From NCBI GenBank assembly GCA_007115705.1, contig QXEO01000411.1, positions 8,037,702-8,101,701 on the forward strand: 64,000 nt of DNA, given 5' to 3'. This document shows, in pieces, positions 35,909 to 48,105 of the stretch (within the stretch, counting starts at the first letter, position 1; every line of letters begins with the position of its first letter). The stretch comes from Dactylis glomerata. Lineage: Eukaryota; Streptophyta; Magnoliopsida; Poales; Poaceae. A model generated the notes under the pieces. The model ran no database searches and was not told where the DNA came from. It worked only from the letters and a program-made list of their open reading frames with translations. A program made the translations under genes and the position numbers.

Positions 35909-38900
35909 TGTAACATCCCAAGATTTTATCAAATTTTGGGGGAAATTTTTTTTTGCCTTTATTTTTTTGTGTTGATTGAAATTTCACAGGGATTTAAAAA
36001 TTTTGAGTTTATTTAAAAGCTTTATTGGAAAGAAATTGTTTCCACTTCCTATTATTTCTTGAAGGACTTCTTTGAGAAAATCCAATTATCAAAATATTAC
36101 TTTCTTTCTTTTATTCAAAATTATGCAAGCTTGCTTGCAGAGATATGAATTACAAAAGTGTTTATAAAGATTGTTTTTCAAAACCTTGCTTGGGAGTGAA
36201 TCCTAAGTATTATTTTTATCAAATATTATTTTCCAATGTTAAAAGAATTACTTTTCCAAACCCTAGTGTTATTTTATGCAAGCAAAATCTTTATGCTATG
36301 CACATAAATTTTTTTATTGAAAAACATCATTTATTTTGAAAACTAGTTTTATTACTGGCTTAAAACATTGTGTTGAAGATTTGAAGAATTTAGAAACTTG
36401 ATTGAATTGATTTGAGTGAAATATGCAAGAGTTATGAATAAAAAAAAAATCAGAAAAAAAGGGGAAAAGAAATAGGAAAGGAAGAAAAGGCCGCAGGGGA
36501 CCGATTCGGCCCAGTCCGAGAAGGAGCCCACGGCCCAGTATCGCCAGATCCCGAATTCGGTAACCTTCTCCGCCACTGACGCCTGGGGCCCACCTGTCGG
36601 GGTCGCCCTCTTCCTCCAGCCAGTGCCCTGCCCCCGCCCGACTCCTTCCTGGCCATCGATCTTTTCCCCCTCGCGCAACCCTAGCCCCCTCCGCAAGGCA
36701 AGGCTGGCTATAAATAGCCAGAGATCCCCTCCCTCGCCTCTTTCCTTTTCTCTCGCGAAAGATCACTCCAATCCGATGAATTGCTCGACGAACACCTGCG
36801 GACGCCGCCGCCTTGCATCACCGATTCCGGCACTGCCGTGATGCCCCGAGCCCTCCTCTCTGCCTCTGACTCTTCTCCTCTCTCTGGAATTTCTCCCGAT
36901 CTATTTACCTGCTCGGTTCTGCAGCAAATTGACGTCGTTGCCCTCATCGGAAGTCGCCGACGCCCAACACCCGCTCCAGCCGCGCCTTCCTCCAACACCT
37001 GGAAGCGATCCTCGACGCCGCCCAAACTCCCGAGCTCGATGTGTTCTCCTGCACACCGTCGTGGACTCGCTTTCATCCAGAAGCCACCAGAACGTCGCCA
37101 CCGTCCACCACCTGCATGCCTTGCCGGCAACCCTCGATGGAACCCTAGCTCCTCCCCGGTGAGCTCCCTCTCCCTTCTAATCTTGACCGTCGGATCTAGA
37201 TCTAACGCGCCGAAACACTTCACTTAAGTGAAGGGGTATGGGTGAATCAGATCCATCCAGATCTCATTAGATCTAACGGCCCACATCGTTAATCCGCGCA
37301 AAGCGGTACCAACCAATCAGAAGCCCGCACGTGTGCGTCTCTGGATAAGCCCCGGTTCAATTTTGTTTTAAATTTTTTAGAAAATAGTCTAACCTTCAAA
37401 AATACATATCTTTTGTTCTGTTGATCCAAAAATTGCAAGTAATATGTCCCTAAACTCCTAAAATTGTGTAGAACCCAATTCCGAAATAAAATTTGCCTTT
37501 TGAACTAGTTGAAAACATTCAAATTTAAATATGTGAGTTTGAGTGTTTTTAATATAGTTCAAATTCTATAAATCCTTTTTAATTGATTCTTTTTGCAAAT
37601 AGATCATATTGTTGTCCCCTATCCGGTAGAACTACTGCACAAATTATTTGGGCAAATTTTCTCAAGTATTCAAATTCAAATGAGAATTTGAGTATTTCCT
37701 CCCTAGATTTAATTCTATAAATATTTTAGGCATAATTCCTTTTGTAAAATTTCTAAACTTGTTAATGAAAGACCACCATAATACTTCACACCCTTTTCAC
37801 ACTTGTCCAAATGTCAGCTCCACTAGTTCAACCTATTTGCAAGCTATAGTGTGATTTGAGCACTTTGCAAAAATGAATCCTAATTCCTATCATGCACCTT
37901 GTGCTATTTGATTTTTGTCCCACTATGCAAATGGTGTGAATAATCCTAAGTCCTAATGACCACTCAACTCTACCATGACTTAGTGAAAATCTATTCTCTA
38001 TCCTTGCCCAAGTGCAAAACTATCAATTCCCTCTTACCCAAAATTCTTCTAAGTATTTTGACTACCCCTCCAACACTATGACATAGAAGTTTCCCCATAT
38101 CAAGACCATGAAGAAGAAGTTGAAGAGAAGACAAGAGTTGAAGGCAAAACAAGAAGAGAAGACAAGGAGTTGAAGACAAAAAGATCAAGAGAAGAGAGAC
38201 CAAGTCAAGAAGATGAAAGTGTTAGACCTCATGACTTAGAAATTATTCATCGAACTTCTGAAACCAAGCCTAAAGAATATCCTTAAGCTATTTTTGCTAA
38301 GTGTTTAACACTTCCTAAACAATTTAGAAAACCCCCATCAATCTTTAAGTCCTTGACTTAGCCAATCTCTCCATCCCTATCAAGTCAACTTCAGGGCATA
38401 ACCTTTTGTTCAAATATCACTAAGACAACTGAAGACTAAGCTAAGACAAATAAACACTTGTGTTGTCTTGTTGATTATGTTGCTTTGAATGGTGTGTTTA
38501 TGTTGTGTTACTTTCTATCTTATAGTTGTACGGAGATCCACGTGTGTTGATTAAGAGAAGTACAATCTTCAGAAACTTCTAAGGCAAGTGTCACTCTTGT
38601 TCATAAAATTCCTAATGTTTTCACCATGCATGTAGTGTTTCTTTTCTTTTAATATTATGCATGTGTAGATAGTTATGCTTGCTATCTCCTATTTAGGATA
38701 TCCCTGATTACCCTGTTAGAAGAAACACCGTAAGTGTAGATTGCTTAGTTGTGCTATAGAATTCGTGGTTGGGATTCCACATGTTCTTTTATTAAGTTTG
38801 AAAACTATCCAAGTTAATGAAACACCTGGGTGGAATTGGTAAGATGGATTTATGTTGAGTGGTTACACCGGAGCCATCTCTATGGCGGTCATGTGTATCT

Positions 38901-39892
38901 CACTTGTGGATGGCCACCCAGGAACAAAGAGATTGGAGACGTTCAAGTCGTGAAGCTTCCAGTGCAACCACGAGTCATATGGGCTCTGTTTTGACCAACT
39001 AAGTTGCGAGAACTCAGCCAGACGGACAGAGGGTGGTAGTGAATTGTAGGATGGAACGCGTCCGGGTTGGTCTGAGGGATTGCTTCTGAGAAGTCTCGTC
39101 TTAGTTTTCACTTGGCCATTTGAGCAAAATGAGCATCATGGCAAAAGAGGTTGACTGAGTCTTGTGGGAAAAGTGCACCACCTCTGCAGAGGGTTAAAAA
39201 CTAAGTACTTAGCCGTGTCCCCGGTTACGGACAATTTTGAGCGACATGGTTTTGAAGCTGTTCAAGGATCTCCTCATCCCAACTTCTTTAAAATTAAAAC
39301 TTGAGTGGTTAACAAGGGATTGTTGTGTGATCATAATTATGTACACCTGGTGGATTCCTGTGTGTGCATAATTAACTAGGAGCACCTGGTGGATTCCAGT
39401 GTGTCCAATAGTGTTTTAAAAGAGAAATGAGATCTTCTGAAAAGTAGGATAAATAATTGCTTTTCTGCAAACTTAGCCTGAAGATCCACTTAGCCAAATA
39501 TTCATTTAACTGTTAGGTTCCATTGTGTCCAGGAAAAGTGACATCTTTCCAATACAATTCAAATGTATTGACCCTTTGTGGCTACAACGTTTCATGTTGC
39601 AGGTTTTGACGATAAGAAAGGTATGACAGGGTTACGAGTCTACCAGCAGCATGTTCGCCTGTGGCACATGAAGAAGAAGGACTCCATGCTATTTATGTTT
39701 TTGTTGTAAACTCTGATAGCTCTATGCTATGAGCACTGTAAAGTTTCTTTATGTAATTGCCAGATCATTCGATGTAATAAAATGACCCTTGTTTCTTGAT
39801 ATTACATCTTAAACTATGTGTGCTAGCATTGATCCAGGGACTAGCACAGAAAAGCACAGGGATCGTCATCTTTAACAGGTGAGATCACTACA
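35909..39892 (+). mobile_element. Solo LTR of a gypsy element related to D
   Basis: 3984 bp from TGTAACATCCCAAG to ...TCACTACA, flanked by perfect TTATT duplications (35904-35908 and 39893-39897), with no primer site or interior. It therefore arose by recombination between the two LTRs of a complete insertion. The layout matches the LTRs of C and D: TATA box at 36709, GC-rich leader, donor-like CCG|GTGAGC (37159), long AT-rich part, conserved block at 39168-39236, and acceptor-like TTGCAG ending 39602. Open frames around 36314-37227 on both strands lie in the GC-rich leader and are not genes. Confidence 0.95.
36709..36716 (+). promoter_or_regulatory. TATA box of the solo LTR
   Basis: TATAAATA at the junction of U3 and the GC-rich leader. 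As a solo LTR promoter it could drive read-through transcription to the right. Confidence 0.75.
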
Positions 39893-40103
39893 TTATTTCA
39901 CTAAATGTGCTAATTTAGCGAAAGAAGCCCACTACGGAATAAAAGAAATATAGGGGCGCCTAGCCCTGGCCCAGGACGGCTAGGGTTAGGGTTTGCCTGG
40001 GGGGCCGGTTGGCCCTATCCCTAGCCACTGCCACCCTTGGATCCTCCCCTGGCCGCCTCCTTATGTGGCTTGGTGGAGGGGTAAGGGTGCCCCCCTTCCC
40101 CAC

Positions 40104-40111
40104 TATATAAA
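40104..40111 (+). promoter_or_regulatory. TATA box of F LTR
   Basis: TATATAAA after a C-rich stretch and before a GC-rich leader, the usual place in BARE/Angela LTRs. Confidence 0.7.
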
Positions 40112-40633
40112 CCCCCCTAGAGGAAGAGTAAAACACAGAATTCCATGAGCCCTTCCTCCACGGCCTCCTCCTACCACCTCCTGGTGCGCCGGCCTCCTCC
40201 TGGTCCGCCGCCCCCTGCCTCTCTCTCTCCCGCGTGGCCTTCTGAAGGGCCACGTAGGAGACGGGAATCACCACCGTGACATGCCGTCGTGTTGTGGAGT
40301 TTCCAGATCCCTGTTCCAAAGCCTCTACTTCTGCATCTCGGCTGGAAATGGGGTTCCAGGAGTCATCGTGGTCATCGTATGTGTGCGAGTATGCGAAGGT
40401 GCCGCTCGTGCGGTGCCAGAGTCATTGCGCCAAGATCTTCACAAACTTGAGGTCCGCTACATCGTCTTCGATAGCAACGATTGTGCGGGAGCATAATCCC
40501 CGTGTTTTAGTCTTCGAGGGTACATGTTTTAGCAACTTGAGGATACCGTTACAGCATTACTAATAGATAGGTCCTTGGGCAATCGGGGTTGCGTAGCACA
40601 TAAATTTTTTGTTATCTGCACCGAACCCCAACA

Positions 40634-42045
40634 GAAGTTCATCAACATACAATAAGATTAACTGAGCCTTTGGCCATGCTTTAAAGCAAAAAAAATCTTA
40701 TTGTTATTTTGCATGACTTCATTTTGCTATCATGTTCTTCTCCTTAATATCTATTTTATGTGTACATATTTCTTTGTGATAATTATCTTCACGATGTTGT
40801 CTACTTAGAAACTTATATACATGAGATATCATATCTCCTTATGTGATGTCTTTTTTGAACTATATGTGTTGGGATGGAATGCTAAGCAATATCATGCCTT
40901 GAGGACTATGTGGATGCTCTATGTTCACCCTTGTACTAGTGTTATAATATGCTTTGTCATTCCTATCACACATTCCTTTGGTTGAGTCGTTTAATATGTT
41001 AGTTTCTTACTTGTTGCTCAACCATTTCTTTGATGCAAGTGTTAAGCATATATTATTTTCTATGATCTCTTGCTGATGGTTGCTTTTTAAATGGTAGTGA
41101 GGAATTGAGGATTCCATGTTGTGCAAATTATATTCAAATGCAAACATTCTATTTTTTGCATGTACCTTGGGAAGCTTCCTCATTTCATTTAAAGCACCAT
41201 TTTGCGATTAGCATAGTATTTAATTTCACTTGGTATCATTTTGTTTTGAATAATATTGAGGGAGTGATGATTCCATGTTTGTGCACCTTATACTTTAATT
41301 CAAATAATAATTTTATGCACAAACCTTGGGGAGCTTTCTCATATTATTTAGAGCACCATTTTGGTCTTATCATAATATCTTTATTCAATTCATTCTTTGG
41401 ATCTTTTGATTGCTCCCTTCTTTTGTTGGAATTTTATCGATCATGTTATCTTATTTTGTTTGCAATCTTTGATCCCCAATATAGTTTGTTTCCTTCAAAT
41501 ATTTGCCTTTGAATATGTGCATGTGTTTTCACTTATTTCTTTTGGATATGCACACCGTTTTGGAGAAACTGTCACTATATTGGCCTTCTATGTTTTTTTT
41601 GCCCTTTTTGCCAATGGATGTCAATGGGGGAAAAGTTTTGAGGGTTTTAAGGGAATCGGGTGTTATGCTTTGGTTTTGTTGTTAAGCATTTGCCTTTCAT
41701 GCTTTGCATTATTGTGTGTTTCTTTGCATGGTTGAGTATATAGATGAAACTCCACCAACAACCTTGGTTGGCAACATATGCAATGAAATCAATATCATTC
41801 ACACTTGCATAGATTGTGGGGGAGTTTGCTCTATATATGGTGGTTCTACTAACATCACATACTTTTGTAGTATTTAATGTTAGTGCAACATTTTGGTTCT
41901 TCAAATTTATTATATAATCCCTCTCAAAGAGATCGTCATCAATTACCAAAATGGGGGAGATTGAAAGAACATATGGAGCCCCATATGTGGTTTTGGTAAT
42001 TAATGACAATCCCTATGGACTAATGGTTGCATTGAGCTATATGTG
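40634..42045 (+). mobile_element. Element G: 3' end of a second copia element
   Basis: Non-coding sequence ends in AAAATGGGGGAGAT, a copia-type polypurine tract. An LTR start TGAAAGAACATATGG at 41962 follows, resembling Maximus/SIRE-type Triticeae copia LTRs. Only 84 bp of LTR are present before E1 begins at 42046. The last five bases, ATGTG (42041-42045), would be E1's left target duplication. The pol gene is not in the window. Open frames at 41105-41735 are hydrophobic and repeat-derived, so I do not call them genes. Confidence 0.65.
41100..41395 (+). repeat. Diverged tandem duplication in G 3' region
   Basis: Two units of about 150 bp share GATTCCATGTT, TTGGG(G)AGCTT.CTCAT and AGCACCATTTTG in the same order (first unit 41110-41220, second 41270-41365). 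They are non-coding and clearly older than the LTR insertions. Confidence 0.6.
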
Positions 42046-43439
42046 TGATACGTCTAAAACGTATCTACTTTCCCGAACACTTTTGCTATTGTTTCTCCTC
42101 TAATTTGTGTGTTTTGAATACAACTAACACGGACTAACGCTGTTTTCAGCAGAATTGCTCTGGTGTCTCATTTTTGGGCAGAAATCCGACTTTCAAGAAA
42201 AATCCCGGAAAATATTGCAAAAAATCTATTTTGCCAGAAGACCCACGGAGCCAGAAGGAGAGACGAAGGGGGGCAGTGGCCTGGTCTCACCACCAGGGGG
42301 CGTGGCCCAGCCCTGGCCGCGCCCACCTGTGGTGAGGCCGCCTCGGCCGTCGCCTCGACCCCTCCTTCCGCCTACATATACCCTCTGACCTGAAAATAGC
42401 GGGGGTTCGACATTTTTCCCAGATAGACTTCCGCTGCGCCGCCACCATCAGAAACCGCGATTCGGAACCAGAAACTCCGTTCTGGCACCCTACCGGGACG
42501 GGGATTGGAGGAGATCTTCATCACCATCATCACCGACGTCTCTCCATCAACCATCCATGACTCCCCCATCCATATGTGAGTAATTCCCGCTGTAGGCGAA
42601 GGGGATGGTAGGGATTGGATGAGATCATTCATGTAATTTGCTATGAGATTGTTAGGGCATAGTGCCTAGTATCTTTTATTAGTGCTTATGACATTGTTGC
42701 AACTTGTTGTGCTTAATGCTTGTCACTTTGGGCCCGAGTGCCATGATTTCAGATCTGAACTTGTTATTTTTTTATGATGATACTTATTGTTTATGGTCTT
42801 ACCTACAAGTTGTATACACATATTGTTGTCCGGAACCCGAGGCCCCAAAGTGACAGAAATTGGGATAACCGGAGGGGATGGCTATGATGTGAGGATCACA
42901 TGTGTTCACCGAGTGCTAATGCTTTGCTCCGGTACTTTATTAAAAGGAGTACCTTAATTACCAGAAGTTTCCCTTGAGGCCCTGCTGCAACAGGCTGGTA
43001 GGACAAAAGATGTTGTGCAAGTTTCTCATTGTGAGCACGTACGACTATATACAGAACACGTGCCTATGATTGTTAGTACTAGGATGCTTTATATTATTTA
43101 TCTGCAATGCCCATGTCTCACTGATTTCATGAATTATCTTATCCATGCAACACCCGTACATCCATTCCTATGCCTACAGTATTTTATCCTACTGTTTACT
43201 ATTGCTACTATTACCGCTTTTATTTTACTATTGTTGTTACCGTTTCACTACTATCACCACTATAAAACTGTTGCTACTGATAAACTGTTGCGAGCAAGTC
43301 TGTTTCCAGGTGCAGCTGAATTGACAACTCATCTGTTAAAGCTTATAAATATTCTTTGGCTCCCCTTGTGTCGAATCAATAAATTTGGGTTTTACTTCCC
43401 TCGAAGACTGTTGCGATCCCCTATACTTGTGGGTCATCA
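42046..43439 (+). repeat. E1 5' LTR
   Basis: 1394 bp, TGATACGTCTAAAACG...GGGTCATCA. It has a U3 hairpin (42286-42336), a TATA-like CATATACC at 42375-42382, then a leader. The long open frame that starts at 43015 runs through the LTR end and primer site, so only its part from 43528 is gag. Confidence 0.88.
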
Positions 43440-43450
43440 AGACTATTTTC

Positions 43451-43468
43451 TGGCGCCGTTGCCGGGGA
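43451..43468 (+). other. E1 primer binding site (tRNA-Asp)
   Basis: TGGCGCCGTTGCCGGGGA, a perfect 18-nt match to the complement of the tRNA-Asp 3' end, eleven bases after the LTR. Confidence 0.95.
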
Positions 43469-43527
43469 GCATAGCTTTATTTGTAAGTTCACTTGGGATT
43501 CATATTGTTCGCTGCAATCCTTTCATC

Positions 43528-43987
43528 ATGGGTAAACCTCGTGATGGAAAAGTTCCTATTTTGCCATCCACTACAAGAAGAGGTACGACTTTGAACACCT
43601 CTGTTGCTCTTGATTCACCATCTGTTATGAGTAAGTTGCTTACACCACCACACGCACATGCTACTGCTACTACTTCTGCTGAGTTTGAAAATGTCACTGA
43701 TAATTTAGACGATGCTTCTACTGTGCTTGATGAGAGTGGTTCGCTAGGTTCCTTTTTAGATGCTACAATTGCTAGAGCTAAGATGGGAAACACCACTATT
43801 ACACCTGTTGGTTCACCTGAGTCTAGGGAAGGTCCTAGTGATGATTTTGATGATGCTTATATTGAGCTTGATGATGATTTTATTGCTAAAGCTCAGTGCT
43901 ACTTGTGATGCTAAAGCTGTTAAGGAACTTTTAGCGAGACGTGCTGTTAGATATAAATTGTCTCATGATCCTAAGTTGGCTGCTTCT
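43528..43987 (+). pseudogene. gag: E1 gag, N-terminal part (interrupted by E2)
   Basis: The ATG at 43528 (MGKPRDGKVP) is the first after the primer site. The segment is rich in Ser, Thr and Asp, typical of the low-complexity N-terminus of Athila gags. A frameshift near 43895 moves the reading from frame 1 to frame 2, where the sequence continues as CDAKAVKELLARRAVRYKL up to 43987. There E2 begins, and the frame resumes in phase at 52437 after the CTTCT duplication. Confidence 0.75.
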
Positions 43988-45423
43988 TGATACGTCTCAA
44001 ACGTATCTATAATTTTTGATGCTCCATGTTTGTTTTTACACCATTTGCGTTGTGTTTCGTTACAATTTGTGGCATTTTTATGCGATTTCCAGGAACTAAC
44101 CTATTGACAAGATGCCACAGTGCCAGTTCCCTGTTTTCTGCTATTTTTGTGTTTCAGAAAAGCTACACAGGAAATATTCTTGGAATTGGACGAAACAAGT
44201 TCCAGAAGTCTTATTTTTCCCGGAAGAGGACCGAAGACCAAAGGAGAGCCGGAAGGGGGCCAAAGGCTGCCCACACCACAGGGGGGCGCGGCCCAGCCCC
44301 TGGCGGCACCCACCCATGGTGAGGCCACCCTGGTCCACCTCTGACGATGCCCCTTCGCCTATAAGAAGCCTCCCGACGGAAAACCCTAGAGGAATCGGCA
44401 ATTTTCCAGAAAGAGTTCCGCAGCTCCGCTGCCGCCGCCGATGAATTTCAGGGGACAGAAGTCTCTGTTCTGGCACCCTGCCGGGATGGGGAAGTGCCCC
44501 CGAAGCCATCTCCATCGGTCTCCATGGCCGTCTCCGCCGTCTCCATTGACCTCACCGCCATCTCCATCAACCTTGCTGTCTCCTATGATGAGGAGGGAGT
44601 AGTTCTCCCCCAGGGCTGAGGGCTCTACCGGTAGCTATGTGGTTCACCTCTCTCTCCCATGATGTGATCTTTATGTGATCGTGAGCTTTGTATCTAGTTG
44701 AATTGGTAGATGTTATTATTTAGATATTATGCTACTCCTATGCTTTATTATTGCACTCTCCGGAGATACCTTGTATCATGGTGTGAAGGTGACTAGTGTG
44801 CGCATCATGTGTATCTTTTTGGTTAATGTCTCTATGAATTGTTGGTGTTTGTTGGAACCATCTAGTGCGTTCACGGTGATAGTGTGGGACAATCTAGTTT
44901 GGGTACATACGGACTTTGAGGAGTGCTTCGTAGCCCTATGCATGATTAGTGTTCGTTTTCCATTGGATAATTGTTTTGAGTTGCATATTGATAATAGTAT
45001 CTATTGGTTCAATTATGTTATATTTGTTGAGTGTGTGTCCACTAGTGAAAGTATGATCCCTAGGGCTTGTTTCCAAGCTTTGCACACCATTTCCTTTTAG
45101 TTTTGTTACATGTTTGCTCGCAGCGATACTTATTTCAGATTACAGTTACTACTTATAATCATCACTACTACTTGTATTTCACTATCTCTTTGCCAAACTA
45201 GTGCACCTATACATCTGACAAGTGTATTGGGTGTGTTGGGGACACAAGAGAATTTCTGTATCGTAATAGTAGGGTTGCTTGAGAGGGATAGCTTTGACCT
45301 CTTCCTCCCTGAGTTTGATAAACCTTGGGTGATCCACTTAAGGGAAACTTGCTGCTGTTCTACAAACCTCTGCACTTGGAGGCCCAACACTGTCTACAAG
45401 AACAGACGCGTGCGTAGACATCA
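43988..45423 (+). repeat. E2 5' LTR
   Basis: 1436 bp. U3 hairpin at 44272-44323, TATA-like TATAAGAA at 44360-44367, leader, and terminal GACATCA. Open frames inside it (for example 44729-45100) recur in the 3' LTR and are not genes. Confidence 0.93.
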
Positions 45424-45433
45424 AGCTCTTTTC

Positions 45434-45451
45434 TGGCGCCGTTGCCGGGGA
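45434..45451 (+). other. E2 primer binding site (tRNA-Asp)
   Basis: TGGCGCCGTTGCCGGGGA, perfect over 18 nt, followed directly by GGTAAG, which could also serve as a splice donor. Confidence 0.93.
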
Positions 45452-45585
45452 GGTAAGGTAAAAGGTACTCACATCCTTTGGCTACTAAGTCTTTTAGTTG
45501 CTGGTGAGTGCTTGGAGTTATTTCCTTTAGATTCTGCAATTATATCTGTTTGTTTCTTGTCTTTATTTTCATATAGTTAGGCTTA

Positions 45586-48105
45586 ATGGAAAGTAAAGAG
45601 TTCTTTAGTCTTTTTCCTGAGTTTAGATTTGAAGAGAAAATTGAAAAACCTTTGGAGCTTATTTCGCATAGCAATGTTATTAGTACGAATGCTTTGAATA
45701 CCGTTATTGCTAATGCTACGGAAAAGTCTAAGCTTGGGGAAGCTGGTTTTGTTAAGCATGATATTTTTAGTTTCCCAGCTTTAGTGGAGAAAGTTTGCTC
45801 TGATGATATTTTATCTCCCATATGTGATGTTTCTAATGATGCTTGTGCTCCTCATCTTTTTCAAATACCTATGAAAATTGTCGACCGTGCTATGAATAAC
45901 TGCTATTTAGGAGATGGAGCTGTCCATCCCGGTGATCATTTGCTCTTTATACATGAATTACGTGAGTTGTTCCAGTGTGCAGGTATTTGAATGAACCAAG
46001 TTAAGAGGAAGCTATTTTCTTTATCACTGAAGGGCAGAGCTGCGGAATGGTATAAAACACTAAAGGATGGCCGACCTATTGGTTGGGAGGAAATTGTACC
46101 TCTCTTTTATTCTAAATTCTATCCTTCTAGTGAGGTTTATAAAGATAGGAATTACATTTATAATTTCCATCCACATGAGGGAGAAAGCATTGCCCAAGCG
46201 CGGGGAAGATTGAAGTTACTAATGCACAAATGTCCTATTCATGATCTTCCCCATAATATTGTTATTAATAATTTTTATGCAAGGCTTTCAGGATATTACA
46301 AGGACTATCTAGATGCATGCTTTGATGGGTCTTTCACAAGCAAGGATGTTGACACCAAGTGGGATCTGCTTGAAACAATTCAAAACAATATTGAAGGTTG
46401 GGATAGCGACAAAGGTAAAGGATCAGGTATGAATTACGAGTTTGATTGCATTAAGTCTTTCGCTGAAACTGCTGATTTTCAAGAGCTTAGTGCTAAGTAT
46501 GTTTTTGATCCTCAAATTATGATTGATTGTTTTAAAGCCTTTGCTTCTCATATTAATGTTCCCAAGGGAAATGGGGACGTGTATCATGAACCTTTTAAGG
46601 ACACTTGCATAGAAAGTGATATTGTTTTTGATGATTGCAATAAACATGCTCAAACTTCTAAAAGTCCTATTTCCTATAAGCATGTTAATTTTTGTGGAGT
46701 ACATAGACCTTGTGAATAGAGTTACAACAAGGAAGATTATTGTGTCCACCACGCAAATGAAGAAACCCGTATGTGGCTCAGGGCTCTAGATGAGCTTGGT
46801 GAAAAGGTTTGTGAGCTTTATCCTTTTCTTTGTGAACTTTGCGATAACACGGGTCACTTTAGTTTTCAAAGCCCATTTAATCGAATGAGTACCATAAATT
46901 TGTATTGTGATGACAAGATTACTCTCAATCAGCATGATGAGCTTACTTTGTTTTTGGAGTGTGAAGAGATATCTAGAAAGACTTCTTTGATAGATATGAG
47001 TGATTCTGATATTAATAGCACCCTTCATGGTTGTCGTCTCTATTGTGTTAAAGATTGCCTCGCAAATACTTACTTACAAAATCTTATAAAAGATGATGTT
47101 TTGCCAAGCTATGACGGGACTAATAGATGTTTCTATCTTATTAATAGAGAGGAGGAATCCTCCAAAGTTTCTTCTGTTGTTTCTGTCAGTAAACCAGATT
47201 ATGTGGAGAAGATGCCTTTCCCTCCTAAAGGATATGTGGAGAAGATGCCCTTCAAGTCTCTCCCTCCTAAAGGAGAGAGTAAGAAGAGTATGAAGAAGAA
47301 GAAGAGGAGTAAAAGGCGAGAGGACATGGTATCTTCCCCTAAGCATTATGGTCCTCTTATAGATTATGATAATTCTGATTGGGATGATGTTCCTATGCCT
47401 GTTACCTATGTTAGTGATCATGATTGGGAAAAGCACTCTACTTTTGATATTGAAAATCTTTTTGGTACCAATTCTAAGGTTAATAATTGTTGTACCATTA
47501 GTACTATCCATGTTCCTTCCTATGATGATATGTTTGATGAGTATGCTTTGCAAAATAGCTGTTCTCTCGCTTATGATGATACTAAACCTCTAGTTTATGA
47601 TGGTTATGATGATGAGAATAATATTTTCAGTTCACCTACTATTGAGGATAAAATTAGTTATGATTACAATATGCCTCCTATTTTTGATGATTATAGTGAT
47701 GGGAATAATTATTCTGTTGAATCTGCTCCTACTACGATTGTTCATGTGGGGAGCATTAATTCTTTTATGCATGTGGCTCATGATAGAGATCCTTTATGTG
47801 ATAGTTATATTTTTAGTTCTATTCATGATGCTACTGAAAGTTATTATGAGAGAGGGAAACATGGTTTGATGGATCTCAACAATATTGAGTTTCCCCTCTT
47901 TATGTTGCAATTATTGAAGTTGTACTTGTTTCGCCTTCCTATGTTTTTTGCTTTGCGCTTTCATGACTTGTCTCTTTACAAGACTATTTTTCATAGGAAG
48001 TGGTTTAGATTTAAATGTGTTTCATATTTTATTTTTGATGCTCTCTCTTGCTTTAAGTTCCTATATAGCACCTTTGTCTTAAGCTCTTCTATGGCGCCTA
48101 CATGA
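45586..48105 (+). pseudogene. gag: E2 gag-like protein, 839 codons with two in-frame stops
   Basis: A single frame runs from ATG 45586 (MESKEFFSL) to TGA at 48103-48105. It is broken only by TGA at 45988-45990 and TAG at 46717-46719, with no frameshift. Residues about 70-300 contain the retrotransposon Gag fold (LSLKGRAAEWYKTL, W.E....F...FYP, G..IAQARGRLKLLM). After a CX2CX(n)H-like patch near 46820-46860 comes a 400-residue tail. It has a repeated PPKGYVEKMPF segment, a lysine-rich KKSMKKKKRSKRR stretch, many Tyr-Asp-Asp clusters, and a hydrophobic aromatic end. No protease follows. Function beyond particle formation is unknown. Retention of the frame over 2.5 kb suggests the tail was translated in the recent ancestor. 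Confidence 0.75.

Larger units (their letters stand above)
34826..40633 (+). repeat. Element F: BARE/Angela-like copia 3' LTR, interrupted by a solo LTR
   Basis: The start matches the family sequence GGAATTATxCCCTAGAGG after a GTGGGAGA purine tract. The end is ...ACCCCAACA at 40633, as in BARE/Angela LTRs. Removing the nested solo LTR and one TTATT copy leaves 34826-35908 plus 39898-40633, about 1.82 kb, which is the usual BARE-1 LTR length. A TATATAAA box lies at 40104. The first two bases of the LTR appear mutated (GG instead of TG). No 5' LTR is in the window. The presumed right target duplication is GAAGT (40634-40638). Confidence 0.72.

Noticed and set aside
36314..37227. Open frames of 100-170 codons in the solo LTR leader, both strands
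   Set aside because: Same situation as in C: GC-rich leader after a TATA box, with mutually overlapping frames and no motif.
41105..41735. Hydrophobic ORFs in G as a membrane protein gene
   Set aside because: They arise from a T-rich diverged duplication upstream of a copia polypurine tract and overlap in three frames.
43015..43527. N-terminal extension of E1 gag through the LTR end and primer site
   Set aside because: A frame that crosses the primer binding site is open by chance. The first ATG after the primer site is at 43528.
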